Source of the DNA: DASPHG01 sp963748315 | GTDB lineage: Bacteria; Actinomycetota; Thermoleophilia; Solirubrobacterales; Thermoleophilaceae | Direction of reading: 5' to 3' | Assembly: GCA_963748315.1 (NCBI GenBank) | Contig: CAVVIK010000010.1 | Location: forward strand, 186,001-250,000 | DNA length: 64,000 nucleotides | Shown: piece by piece, positions 56,629 through 64,000 of the stretch | Layout: each line of letters begins with the position of its first letter | Position numbering within the stretch: position 1 is the stretch's first letter | The notes under the pieces: model-generated | The model's input: the letters and a program-made list of their open reading frames with translations, nothing else | Database searches by the model: none | Told to the model about the DNA's origin: nothing | Translations under genes and position numbers: made by a program

Positions 56629-57026
56629 ACGAGCTCGAGCTTCTCGTCGAACATGACCTCGCCCTCGAGCGTGCGATGGACGGGGCACTTCGCGACGATC
56701 TGCATGAGCCGCTGCTGCTGATCCTGCGGCAGCTCCTTCGGCAGCCTGACGGTCATGTGGAACTTCGTGGGGGAGCCGCGCTGGGCGGGCTCGTAGTCGA
56801 CGTCGACGACCACCTCGCCGATTTCCCAGCCCTTTCGCTCGGCATACATCTCCATCGTGATCGCGCTGCACGAGGCGAGGCTCGCCGCGAGCAGCTCCTG
56901 CGGGCTCGGGCCCTCGTGCGACCCGCCGGTCTCCTCGGGCTCGTCGGCTACGAGGTGGTGCTCGTCGCTGCCGAATTCGATCTCGTGCTTCAGGGTGCCG
57001 TTCGAACGGCGGGCGATCGCTCTCAT
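56625..57026 (-). CDS. OsmC/Ohr family peroxiredoxin-like protein
   Basis: 133 aa from the ATG at 57026 with GAAGGGAG about 5 nt upstream. The two redox Cys of the family are visible, in LASCSAITMEMYAE and IVAKCPVHRTLEG. It reduces organic hydroperoxides or protects against oxidative stress. The open frame extends to 57464 but overlaps the PduO gene. Coupled with the Nudix gene downstream and PduO upstream. Confidence 0.88.
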   Translation of the reverse strand: MRAIARRSNGTLKHEIEFGSDEHHLVADEPEETGGSHEGPSPQELLAASLASCSAITMEMYAERKGWEIGEVVVDVDYEPAQRGSPTKFHMTVRLPKELPQDQQQRLMQIVAKCPVHRTLEGEVMFDEKLELV

Positions 57027-57574
57027 TTTCTCCCTTCGAAGAGCTCGGGTTGGTCGGTGTCGGCGTACCGCGCCATCGCGTACGCCGCGTCGGATGCGCG
57101 ATTGAGGTAGCGCAACACCGTGTCGTCGGGCAGGTCCCCGGCGAGCTTCAGGTCCACTACCCGGCGTTCCGCGCGGCGAACCGCCGCGCGTGCCACGTCG
57201 AGCCGGGCGGACAGCTCGGTCCCGCCGGGGATCACGAACTTGGGCGGCAGATCCACTCGCTCCATGTAGCGGTCGATCACTTCTTCCAGCGCGTCGACCA
57301 TGTCGGGGGTCACCTTCGAGACGCCATCCTGCAGGCGCTTCGCCGCCTCGGGCGCGGTCGCCAGCTCGGCGCCGGCGACGAACAGCTCGTTCTGGAGCCG
57401 GAGGATGTCGGCGGTCAGCTCGGCGTCGTCGCTCGCCGCGCGGCAGAGCCCGAGCGCCGAGCACGCCTCGTCCACCGCGCCGTACGCCTCCGGCCGGCCG
57501 CCCGACTTCGCGACGCGGCCCCCGTACCAGAGGCCGGTCGAGCCGTCATCGCCCTTGCGCGTGTAGATCTTCAC
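57023..57574 (-). CDS. PduO-type cob(I)alamin adenosyltransferase
   Basis: 183 aa. The ATP-binding N-terminus YTRKGDDGSTGLWYGGRV, and the C-terminal YLNRASDAAYAMARYAD with the conserved RRAERRVVDL helix, are typical of PduO/MMAB. It adenosylates cob(I)alamin to make coenzyme B12. No B12-dependent enzyme is in the window. ATG at 57574; it overlaps DUF1015 upstream and OsmC downstream by 4 bp each. Confidence 0.92.
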   Translation of the reverse strand: MKIYTRKGDDGSTGLWYGGRVAKSGGRPEAYGAVDEACSALGLCRAASDDAELTADILRLQNELFVAGAELATAPEAAKRLQDGVSKVTPDMVDALEEVIDRYMERVDLPPKFVIPGGTELSARLDVARAAVRRAERRVVDLKLAGDLPDDTVLRYLNRASDAAYAMARYADTDQPELFEGRK

Positions 57575-58794
57575 TCGAGCGGATTAAAGACCAAGCCCGT
57601 TGGGATCTTGGGATAGAAGTAGGTCGACTTGGGCGGCATGTTCTCGCCGGTCGCTGCCACCTGCTGGATCTGCTCGACAGGAATGCCGCGCATGTAGAAG
57701 GCCGCGTCGGCGCGGCCGGTCACGACCGCGTCGACGGCGTCGGCGGTGTTCTTCGAGTAGTCGAGCCCGCGCTTATGGTCGATGTCGTCGTCGGTCATGC
57801 CGAGGGTGTCTCTCAGAATCAGATTCTCGAGCACACGCGTGTCGAGACGATCGTCGTCGGGCCGCGTCAGGCGGAAGCCCTGCTTGAAGTGCGAGTCCAT
57901 GTAGCCCATCGCGATTCCCGGCAGGTCCGCCGGCGGCTCGAGCTCCGACTGCTCGATCCGCTCGAGCTGGAAGTGCTCCTTGATCGCGGAGCCCAGCCGT
58001 TCCTGGACCTCGGGGTCCTTCAGGTCGGTGAGGAGGCGGTGGGTGGGGAAGACCGTCAGACCTGAGTCGCTCAGGCTGCACAGGAACATCAGGACGTAGC
58101 GGTGCTCGCCCTCGCCCCCGACCTCCTCGGCATATACGCGCGCGGTCTCGTAGCGGTGGTGGCCGTCGGCGATCAGGAGCTCCTTGTCGGCGAGCACCTC
58201 CGCCACCCGCTCGATCGTCGCCGCGTCCGTGACTCGCCAGAGGCGGTTGTGCGTGCCGTCGTCGTCGCGCGTCTCGTCGAACGGCTCGCCGCTCGTGTGC
58301 GGCTCGAGCGCGTTCCAGGCCGCGTCCTCCGGGTCCGAGAACAGGCTGAAGATGGGGGAGAGGTTCGCGCGGGTCGCGCGAGTGAGGTTGAGGCGGTCCT
58401 CCTTCGGCCCGGGGTGGGTGCGCTCGTGCGGGCGGATCCGGCCCGGCCCGTATTCCTCCACGCGCACGCGCGCGAAGAAGCCGTGTCGCACGTAGTCGCG
58501 CCCGTCGGGGCCCTGGTAGTTCTGCGTCAGCGCCCAGATCGAGTCCTCGCGCTCGCGGACGAGGATGCCCTGCTGAAGCCAGTGCTCGTAGGTGGTCTGC
58601 GCGTGCAGATAGGGGTCGCCGCCGTTGTCGGCAACGGGCAGGTCGATCTCGACCACGTTGAACGGGCTCTTCTTGACGAGCTTCGCCCGCATCTCGTCAT
58701 CGATGACGTCGTACGGGGGCGCGGCGACCGCGTCGAGCGACCCGACGGCGGACGGCTCGTAGCGGACAGCGTGCAGGGGACGGATCTCGGCCAT
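57571..58794 (-). CDS. DUF1015 family protein (SerK-like kinase family)
   Basis: 407 aa. The N-terminus IRPLHAVRYEPSAVGSLDAVAAPPYDVI and the motif LLIADGHHRYETARVY (near residue 195) define DUF1015. Characterised archaeal relatives are ADP-dependent serine kinases (SerK), and a similar role is possible, but most bacterial members are untested. Cytoplasmic, no membrane segments. First gene of the DUF1015-PduO-OsmC-Nudix operon. Confidence 0.85.
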   Translation of the reverse strand: MAEIRPLHAVRYEPSAVGSLDAVAAPPYDVIDDEMRAKLVKKSPFNVVEIDLPVADNGGDPYLHAQTTYEHWLQQGILVREREDSIWALTQNYQGPDGRDYVRHGFFARVRVEEYGPGRIRPHERTHPGPKEDRLNLTRATRANLSPIFSLFSDPEDAAWNALEPHTSGEPFDETRDDDGTHNRLWRVTDAATIERVAEVLADKELLIADGHHRYETARVYAEEVGGEGEHRYVLMFLCSLSDSGLTVFPTHRLLTDLKDPEVQERLGSAIKEHFQLERIEQSELEPPADLPGIAMGYMDSHFKQGFRLTRPDDDRLDTRVLENLILRDTLGMTDDDIDHKRGLDYSKNTADAVDAVVTGRADAAFYMRGIPVEQIQQVAATGENMPPKSTYFYPKIPTGLVFNPLE

Positions 58795-58824
58795 GCGGCG
58801 CCGGACCCTAGCGCGGCTCTGCGC

Positions 58825-59383
58825 CTAGTAGCGCGTGCCGAACGAGGTGGCGTAGGTGGCGCCGCTCTCGACGCCCCGCTCCGGGGCGCCCACGACGACG
58901 CCCACGCCGATCTCGTGGAAGTCCCCGTTCAGGATGTTCGCCCGGTGGCCGGGGCTCTGCATCCATGAGTGGACGATCGCCTTGGGGGTGGCGAGCTGGT
59001 AGCTGCCCCAGGCGAGGTTCTCGCCGAGCGTCCAACCCGTCGCCGGGGTCCACGTAGTCCTGGCGCATGATCCGCTCGACGAAGTCGACGCCGTCCGGCG
59101 TCGTGTGCGAGAAGAACTTGTGGTCGACCATGTCGCGCGCGTGCTTGCGCGCCGCCCGGGCGAGCCGCCGATTCGGCTTGAGCGCTCGCCGGCCATGCTT
59201 CTTCCGCTTGTGATTGAGGAGGCACAGCGTGGTCTGCTTGACCTCTGCCCTGCTCAGCTGCGACGGATGCGTGCGGGCGTGCTCGCAGCGCGCGGACGCC
59301 GATGCGGGCAGGGCGCCGAGGAGCGCCGCCGCCGCGAGGGCGGCGAGCGCGTACCGGCGAGCATGTCCGTTGCTTCGAGTCAT
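58825..59383 (-). CDS. Secreted CAP (SCP/PR1, YkwD-like) domain protein (one frameshift)
   Basis: About 185 aa after correction, ATG at 59383. Signal peptide (residues 1-30, LAALAAAALLGALPASASA), then a CAP domain: LLNHKRKKHGRRALKPN, HARDMVDHKFFSHTTPDG, and HSWMQSPGHRANILNGDFHEIGVGV. An extra T near 59030 (GGGTTGGACG) separates the halves. CAP domains of this bacterial type are secreted, with lipid- or metal-binding or wall functions. The stop is TAG at 58825-58827. Confidence 0.85.
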
Positions 59384-59462
59384 CTCCACACGTCCGTGGT
59401 GGGGCGGCCTGAGTAAGTCGTTCGGCAAGCCGCATTGCAGCCCTTAAGTCAAGGGCCGTCCG

Positions 59463-60190
59463 ATGGACACGCGAACATACGTTCGCTGTGCATCGCGGGC
59501 GTATCTAAAGGAGAAAGCGCGCACGCTGCGGGTCGAGAAGAAGCTGACGATCGACCAGCTCGCCGAGCGCTTCGCGCTACCGCGGACGACCGATCTACTA
59601 CTGGGTCGAGGACCTTCCGATCCCTGACATGTCGCCCGGCTCGGCAAGCTGCCCGCGGCTCCGCAAGCGGCAACCTGAGGATGTCAGGGAAGTACCGGCT
59701 GCCTGCGGGAGGCAGGCATACGAGCAAGGTCGTGCGGAGTTCGCGAAGCTGAGCACAAGGACCAAGCGTTTCGCGACTTCGTAGGTCTGTACTTCGCCGA
59801 GGGCTACAAGCGAAACCGGAATGTCGTCTCGATCTGCAATTCCGACGTGGCGGTGCTCTGCGCTTGTCGCTTCCGTGGATGGAGCGACTTCGACGGTGGC
59901 GCCGTTCGACGTTCGGCATTCAGTACCACGCGGATCAGGATCTCGATGAGCTGCGCCGAGCTACTGGGCGGCGAGCAACTCCAGATCCGAGCCAGAACGA
60001 GATCCGGCTTCAGCGAAAGTCCAACAGCGGCAAGCTCCGAGCAAGCGGACCTGGCGTTCGCGATTATGGCGTTCTCGACGATCCGATTGCAACGACACCC
60101 TGTTTCGCGCGCGACTGGAAGGTGTGGATCGATTGCCATGCGGGAGGCGTGGCTAGACTCGGCTTCCTCGGGGCGTGGCGCAGCCTGGTA
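59463..60190 (+). pseudogene. HTH protein with LAGLIDADG-like region (many frameshifts), ending inside tRNA-Pro
   Basis: Segments in changing frames: MDTRTYVRCASRAYLKEKARTLRVEKKLT with a helix-turn-helix IDQLAERFALPRTTIYYWVEDLPIP, then GLYFAEGYKRNRNVVSICNSDV, then FGIQYHADQDLDELRR, IRLQRKSNSGKL and finally AWLDSASSGRGAAW to a TAG at 60188-60190. About six indels are needed. The YFAEGYKxxxNxVSICNSD stretch resembles LAGLIDADG-type folds; this and the HTH are my inference. Similar proteins occur in Thermoleophilia, by recollection. The last codons overlap the 5' part of tRNA-Pro. It may be real decay rather than assembly error, because the indel density is highest here. Confidence 0.5.
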
Positions 60191-60243
60191 GCGCACCTGC
60201 GTTTGGGACCAGGAGGTCGCTGGTTCAAATCCAGTCGCCCCGA
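60169..60243 (+). tRNA. tRNA-Pro (UGG), with one extra base in the anticodon stem
   Basis: Acceptor CGGGGCG/CGCCCCG, D-arm GCGCAGCCTGGTAGCGC, and T-arm GCTGG-TTCAAAT-CCAGT. The anticodon arm reads CCTG-C-G TTTGGGA CCAGG; removing C60200 gives a perfect five-pair stem and the loop TTTGGGA with anticodon TGG (60204-60206). The extra C therefore looks like an indel. No CCA is encoded. Confidence 0.85.
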
Positions 60244-60275
60244 CTTGACGCGCATGGCGACATGCGCGGGCGATC

Positions 60276-60722
60276 GTGCTCCTGCCCGGCACCGTTGCGG
60301 TCGTCGTGCCGGCGATTCTGATTGCGCGTGACGGGGCCGAGTTCGATCCGCTTCCCGTCGCGCTCGGCGCTCCGCTGGTGTTCGCGGGCTTCGCCATGTG
60401 GGTCTGGACCGTGCGGCTGTTCGCGCGCATCGGCCGCGGGACGCTCGCTCCCTGGGACCCGACCGAGCGGCTCGTCGTCGAGGGGCCGTACGCGCACGTG
60501 CGCAACCCGATGATCACCGGTGTCCTCGCGGTGCTGCTCGGTGAGGCGCTGATCTTCGGTTCGACCGCGATCGCGATCTGGGCGGCGATCTTCGCGGTCG
60601 TCAACCACGTCTTCTTCCTCGCGTACGAGGAACCGGCCGTCGAGCGCCGCTTCGGGGAGGAATACCGGCGCTACAAGGCGAACGTCCCCCGCTGGATCCC
60701 CCGCCGTACGCCGTACCTTTAG
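60276..60722 (+). CDS. Isoprenylcysteine carboxyl methyltransferase (ICMT/PEMT) family membrane protein
   Basis: 148 aa from the GTG at 60276, with about four helices. The C-terminal SAM-binding part has the family signature VEGPYAHVRNPMITGVLAVLLGEAL and EEPAVERRFGEEYRRYKANVPRWIPR. Bacterial members methylate unknown small or lipid substrates. It lies between tRNA-Pro and tRNA-Arg with 32 nt and 5 nt to each, so it may share a transcript with them. Confidence 0.82.
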   Translation: MLLPGTVAVVVPAILIARDGAEFDPLPVALGAPLVFAGFAMWVWTVRLFARIGRGTLAPWDPTERLVVEGPYAHVRNPMITGVLAVLLGEALIFGSTAIAIWAAIFAVVNHVFFLAYEEPAVERRFGEEYRRYKANVPRWIPRRTPYL

Positions 60723-60727
60723 GGAAG

Positions 60728-60800
60728 GCCCCGGTAGCTCAGTGGACAGAGCGGCTGCCTTCTAAGCAGCGGGTCGCAGGTTCGAATCCTGCCCGGGGCG
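60728..60800 (+). tRNA. tRNA-Arg (UCU)
   Basis: Acceptor GCCCCGG/CCGGGGC, D-arm AGCTCAGTGGACAGAGC, anticodon stem-loop GCTGC-CTTCTAA-GCAGC with anticodon TCT, and T-arm GCAGG-TTCGAAT-CCTGC. Complete; no encoded CCA. The STAS gene starts 7 nt downstream. Confidence 0.95.
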
Positions 60801-60807
60801 CTCCGAG

Positions 60808-61116
60808 ATGTTGCTCAGAATCGAAACCAAGACCGACGGCGACACACTCACGGTCAAGCTCTCCGGCGAGTTCGACATGGGCTCGATCGCCGATTTCCGC
60901 GCCGCGGTGGAGGAGGAGGCCGAGGCCTGGCAGCGCGCCGAAATCGATCTGCGTGACGTGGTCTTCATGGACTCGTCGGGCCTCCAGGAGCTCGTGCGAC
61001 TAAACAATCGCGCGCACGAGAAGAACCTCGAAGTGGTGCTGGTCAGGCCCAGCGCGCCGGTGATGAGGCTGCTCGAGCTCACCGGCTTGCAGTCGCATTT
61101 CACGATCGGCGAGTAA
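60808..61116 (+). CDS. STAS-domain anti-sigma factor antagonist
   Basis: 102 aa. A single STAS fold with the phosphorylation-site motif VVFMDSSGLQELV (Ser56 or Ser57) like SpoIIAA/RsbV. Such proteins release a sigma factor by binding its anti-sigma kinase when unphosphorylated. No RsbW-type kinase or SigB-type sigma gene is nearby. The ATG lies 7 nt after the 3' end of tRNA-Arg, so the mRNA would be nearly leaderless after tRNA processing. Confidence 0.88.
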   Translation: MLLRIETKTDGDTLTVKLSGEFDMGSIADFRAAVEEEAEAWQRAEIDLRDVVFMDSSGLQELVRLNNRAHEKNLEVVLVRPSAPVMRLLELTGLQSHFTIGE

Positions 61117-61129
61117 CGGCCTCGGTCGG

Positions 61130-61135
61130 TACGCT
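61130..61135 (+). promoter_or_regulatory. -10-like hexamer TACGCT before the epimerase gene
   Basis: TACGCT lies 7 nt before the ATG at 61143; no ribosome site is visible. Confidence 0.35.
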
Positions 61136-61142
61136 CCAGCGA

Positions 61143-62129
<987 letters not shown>

Positions 62130-62132
62130 GCG

Positions 62133-62411
62133 ATGGCGCGCGACTCCGAGGTCAAGAACCTCGAGGCCATCAGCAAGGCAATCGACGCCCATAACTCCAG
62201 CTGCCCGTTCCCGGCCGTCGCGGTGGCGATGAATCCGTTCGAGGTCGAGCGGCTGGGGTGGGACACGATCCGCGGGCTCCCGGTCCGATCCGACCCCGCG
62301 ATCGGCACAGGCTCCTTCCGAATCGTCTGCGCGCGCGAGGAGTCGGAGCCGTCGGAGGAGGTCGAGGCGGTCGCCGAGGAGGCCGTCCCGGTCATCACTC
62401 CGCCCGTCTAG
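62133..62411 (+). CDS. Hypothetical protein, 92 aa
   Basis: ATG at 62133. A compact basic/acidic protein: KNLEAISKAIDAHNSSCPFPAVAVAMNPFEVERLGWDTIRGLPV, then a Glu-rich tail (REESEPSEEVEAVAEEAVP). No domain recognised. One Cys near residue 24. It follows the epimerase on the same strand and ends 37 bp before tRNA-His. Confidence 0.6.
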   Translation: MARDSEVKNLEAISKAIDAHNSSCPFPAVAVAMNPFEVERLGWDTIRGLPVRSDPAIGTGSFRIVCAREESEPSEEVEAVAEEAVPVITPPV

Positions 62412-62448
62412 CGCCGCCCAGAACCGCTGCTAGATTGGCTCACGCCTG

Positions 62449-62521
62449 GTGGGCGTAGCTCAGTTGGTAGAGCTCCTGGTTGTGGTCCAGGCGGTCGCGG
62501 GTTCGAGTCCCGTCGCTCACC
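62449..62521 (+). tRNA. tRNA-His (GUG)
   Basis: Acceptor GTGGGCG/CGCTCAC with an extra G at position -1 (62448) as in all tRNA-His; anticodon stem-loop CCTGG-TTGTGGT-CCAGG with anticodon GTG; discriminator C at 62521. No encoded CCA. Confidence 0.93.
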
Positions 62522-62535
62522 TTACGGTTGCTTGC

Positions 62536-62946
62536 TTACTGCGCCGCTGCGCTGCGGCCGTATGCGGCGCGGATCACGAGGTCCAGCGAGCGATCGGGTC
62601 CCGGCCAGTGTTCGCGCAGCACCTCGGGACCCCCGCTGCGAAGTGCGAAGCGAAGGGCGAGCGCGGCAATGATCACGTCGTCCAATTGGCCGGCGATCGG
62701 GATGAAGTCGGGAACTAGGTCGAGCGGTAGCGCGAGGTATCCCACGAGCAAACCAAGTACGACCTTGCGCCTTCGCGGAACACGCGAATCTGAGAGCAGC
62801 CGCCGGAGCAACACGAGGCAGTCCGGGATGAAGCCGGCCAGCGCCCGCGCGTCGCTGCGTCGACCGACCACGACGAGGATGAGGACGGCGCCGACGTAGA
62901 GGGCGGCCACGACGGCGGCGACTAGCAGCCAGTCTGTGGTCGTCAT
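62536..62946 (-). CDS. DUF1232/YkvA-like membrane protein
   Basis: 136 aa from an ATG at 62946. One N-terminal helix (residues 6-27), a basic region, then the DUF1232 signature KVVLGLLVGYLALPLDLVPDFIPIAGQLDDVIIAALAL. Function unknown; the family is widespread and small. Divergent from the FAD monooxygenase with 31 bp between starts. Confidence 0.85.
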   Translation of the reverse strand: MTTTDWLLVAAVVAALYVGAVLILVVVGRRSDARALAGFIPDCLVLLRRLLSDSRVPRRRKVVLGLLVGYLALPLDLVPDFIPIAGQLDDVIIAALALRFALRSGGPEVLREHWPGPDRSLDLVIRAAYGRSAAAQ

Positions 62947-62965
62947 GGGTGGCGCGCGCTCCGGG

Positions 62966-62971
62966 TAGTTT
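62966..62971 (+). promoter_or_regulatory. -10-like hexamer TAGTTT, leaderless start of the FAD monooxygenase
   Basis: TAGTTT lies exactly 6 nt before the ATG at 62978. Confidence 0.45.
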
Positions 62972-62977
62972 CAGCCA

Positions 62978-64000
62978 ATGAAGCGTCGTAACGGAATCGT
63001 GGTCGGCGCCGGTCTCGGCGGCTTGACTGCCGGTTTGGCGCTCCGCCGCGCCGGGTTCGACGTGGAGATCGTCGAGCGCAGGTCGGAGCTTGGAGATGTG
63101 AACACCGGTCTGTCGCTGTGGGGGTTCGCGATCGCGCGCCTTGAAGATCTGGGTCTGCGGACGCCCGACGAGTTCGGGTCGCCGATCGAACGGCTCGTCC
63201 ATCGTACGGCGGCGGATGAGCCGCTAACGGACGTTCCGGTGCCGGGCGGCCGGGGCATCAGTCATGACGTCCATCGTGGGGAGCTCCAGTCGCACCTAGC
63301 GGACGCCTTCGGGCGCGACCGGATCACGCTCGGACTGGGATGCGTTGGGGTATTCGGTGGTGCGGCGGGTGCCGAGGTCGAATTCGCTGACGGCACACGC
63401 AGGTCGGCCGATGTCGTGATCGGCGCTGACGGCGTCAGTTCGACCGTCCGCACTGCGGTCGTTGGCCCGGTGCGGCTCAGGCGTGACGCCATTGGTGCCT
63501 GGCGCGGGATCGCCGCAGTCGGCGTCGACGAGTTTCCGCGGGGGCTGCACCTGCGCTTCCTCGGTGAAGGCGCCTTGTTCGGAATCGGGCGGCTCTCGGA
63601 CGAGGTGGTCCGCTGGTATGCGGGTGCGTCCCTACCGTCCGTGCCGCCTAAGACCGGCGAGGAGGCGAAGACGCTTGCCGAGCGTGTGTTCGCCGGGTGG
63701 CCGGAGCGGGTCGTAAGCACACTGGGCCGCACACCCACGACCGATTACCTCTTCAACGACACGCCCCACAGCCGACCGCTCAGGCGGTGGGGCGCGGGCC
63801 ACGTCACCCTCGTCGGTGACGCCGCGCATCCGATGCTTCCCACCCTCGGGATAGCCGGAGGCGTAGCGATAGAAGACTCTGCCGTGCTCGGCGAATGCCT
63901 TCAACACTCGACCGACATCCCGACCGCGCTGCGAACATACGAACGCCGCCGACAACCCACCGCCCGGCGGATAACGCGCGCAGCGAAGGGATTCGAGCGG
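62978..64000 (+). CDS. FAD-dependent monooxygenase, PHBH-like (partial, runs off right edge)
   Basis: 341 codons to the edge without a stop. N-terminal VVGAGLGGLTAGLALRRAGFDVEIVERR (GxGxxG), the GADGVSSTVR motif (near residue 149) and VTLVGDAAHPMLPTLGIAGGVAIEDS (near 277) are the three fingerprints of class A flavin monooxygenases. The usual GQGANQAIED reads GIAGGVAIED. It probably hydroxylates an aromatic or polyketide-like substrate. Slightly lower GC3 than the rest of the window; only the C-terminal part is missing. Confidence 0.88.
   Translation, partial: MKRRNGIVVGAGLGGLTAGLALRRAGFDVEIVERRSELGDVNTGLSLWGFAIARLEDLGLRTPDEFGSPIERLVHRTAADEPLTDVPVPGGRGISHDVHRGELQSHLADAFGRDRITLGLGCVGVFGGAAGAEVEFADGTRRSADVVIGADGVSSTVRTAVVGPVRLRRDAIGAWRGIAAVGVDEFPRGLHLRFLGEGALFGIGRLSDEVVRWYAGASLPSVPPKTGEEAKTLAERVFAGWPERVVSTLGRTPTTDYLFNDTPHSRPLRRWGAGHVTLVGDAAHPMLPTLGIAGGVAIEDSAVLGECLQHSTDIPTALRTYERRRQPTARRITRAAKGFER

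Overview
The window is a 64 kb piece of a very GC-rich, high-GC3 actinobacterial chromosome. The gene set (A1- and A2-type haem-copper oxidases, ctaA/ctaB, tkt plus a fused transaldolase-glucose-6-phosphate isomerase followed by gnd-zwf-opcA-pgl, beta-oxidation genes, SCP2/R2-like oxidase, leaderless TANNNT-type promoters) suggests an uncultured Thermoleophilia-like member of Actinomycetota. That placement is inference from gene style, not from a marker-gene phylogeny. No phage, insertion sequence or CRISPR array was recognised. Most of the window is compact housekeeping sequence, with genes often overlapping by 1-4 bases.

Layout. 1-8.2 kb (mostly minus): a caa3 oxidase operon (ctaC with fused cytochrome c, ctaD of A2 type, a tandem USP-like protein, ctaE broken by indels, a 36-aa membrane peptide), then an inositol-monophosphatase-like enzyme and a DAO-family flavoenzyme that runs off the left edge. 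Beside it lie an AraC-type regulator, a CBS-domain protein and two tiny membrane proteins. 8.2-20 kb (plus): ROK glucokinase, tkt, tal-pgi, gnd, zwf, opcA, pgl and a GH15 glucosidase. Together these would take trehalose or alpha-glucan to glucose, glucose-6-phosphate and the oxidative and non-oxidative pentose phosphate pathway. 20-23 kb: an AbiEi/DUF559-like protein and ctaB-ctaA for haem A. 23-28 kb: a TPR-LuxR regulator, a BBE-type flavoenzyme and two tandem alpha/beta hydrolases. 28-31 kb: a second oxidase (A1-type ctaD plus ctaC without haem c) and an enoyl-CoA hydratase. 31-37 kb: a cupredoxin, an MBL hydrolase, an SCP2-SCP2-R2lox fusion, a PAP2 phosphatase, a flippase-like membrane protein and trxB. 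37-47 kb: a gulonolactone-oxidase-like enzyme, a PLP amino acid aldolase/deaminase, methyltransferase, PHP hydrolase, unusual MBL protein, aconitase, thioesterase and an NTF2-like protein. 47-55 kb: aldehyde dehydrogenase, methyltransferase, 3-hydroxyacyl-CoA dehydrogenase, acyl-CoA dehydrogenase and thiolase, i.e. fatty-acid oxidation. 55-64 kb: a sigma4-like/zinc-finger membrane protein, Nudix, OsmC, PduO, DUF1015 and CAP proteins, a broken HTH protein, tRNA-Pro, tRNA-Arg and tRNA-His, STAS, a UDP-glucuronate-decarboxylase-like epimerase, a DUF1232 protein and a partial FAD monooxygenase.

Two cross-cutting observations matter for reading the annotation. First, single-base indels, mostly +1 G, break ctaE, tal-pgi, gnd, zwf, opcA, pgl, GH15, the cupredoxin, thioesterase, ALDH, CAP and HTH genes and put an extra base in the tRNA-Pro anticodon stem. 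They look like assembly errors rather than gene decay, because the protein sequence resumes intact after each one. Second, many genes start about 6 nt after a TANNNT-type hexamer, which indicates leaderless transcripts; at two places divergent genes share overlapping hexamers.
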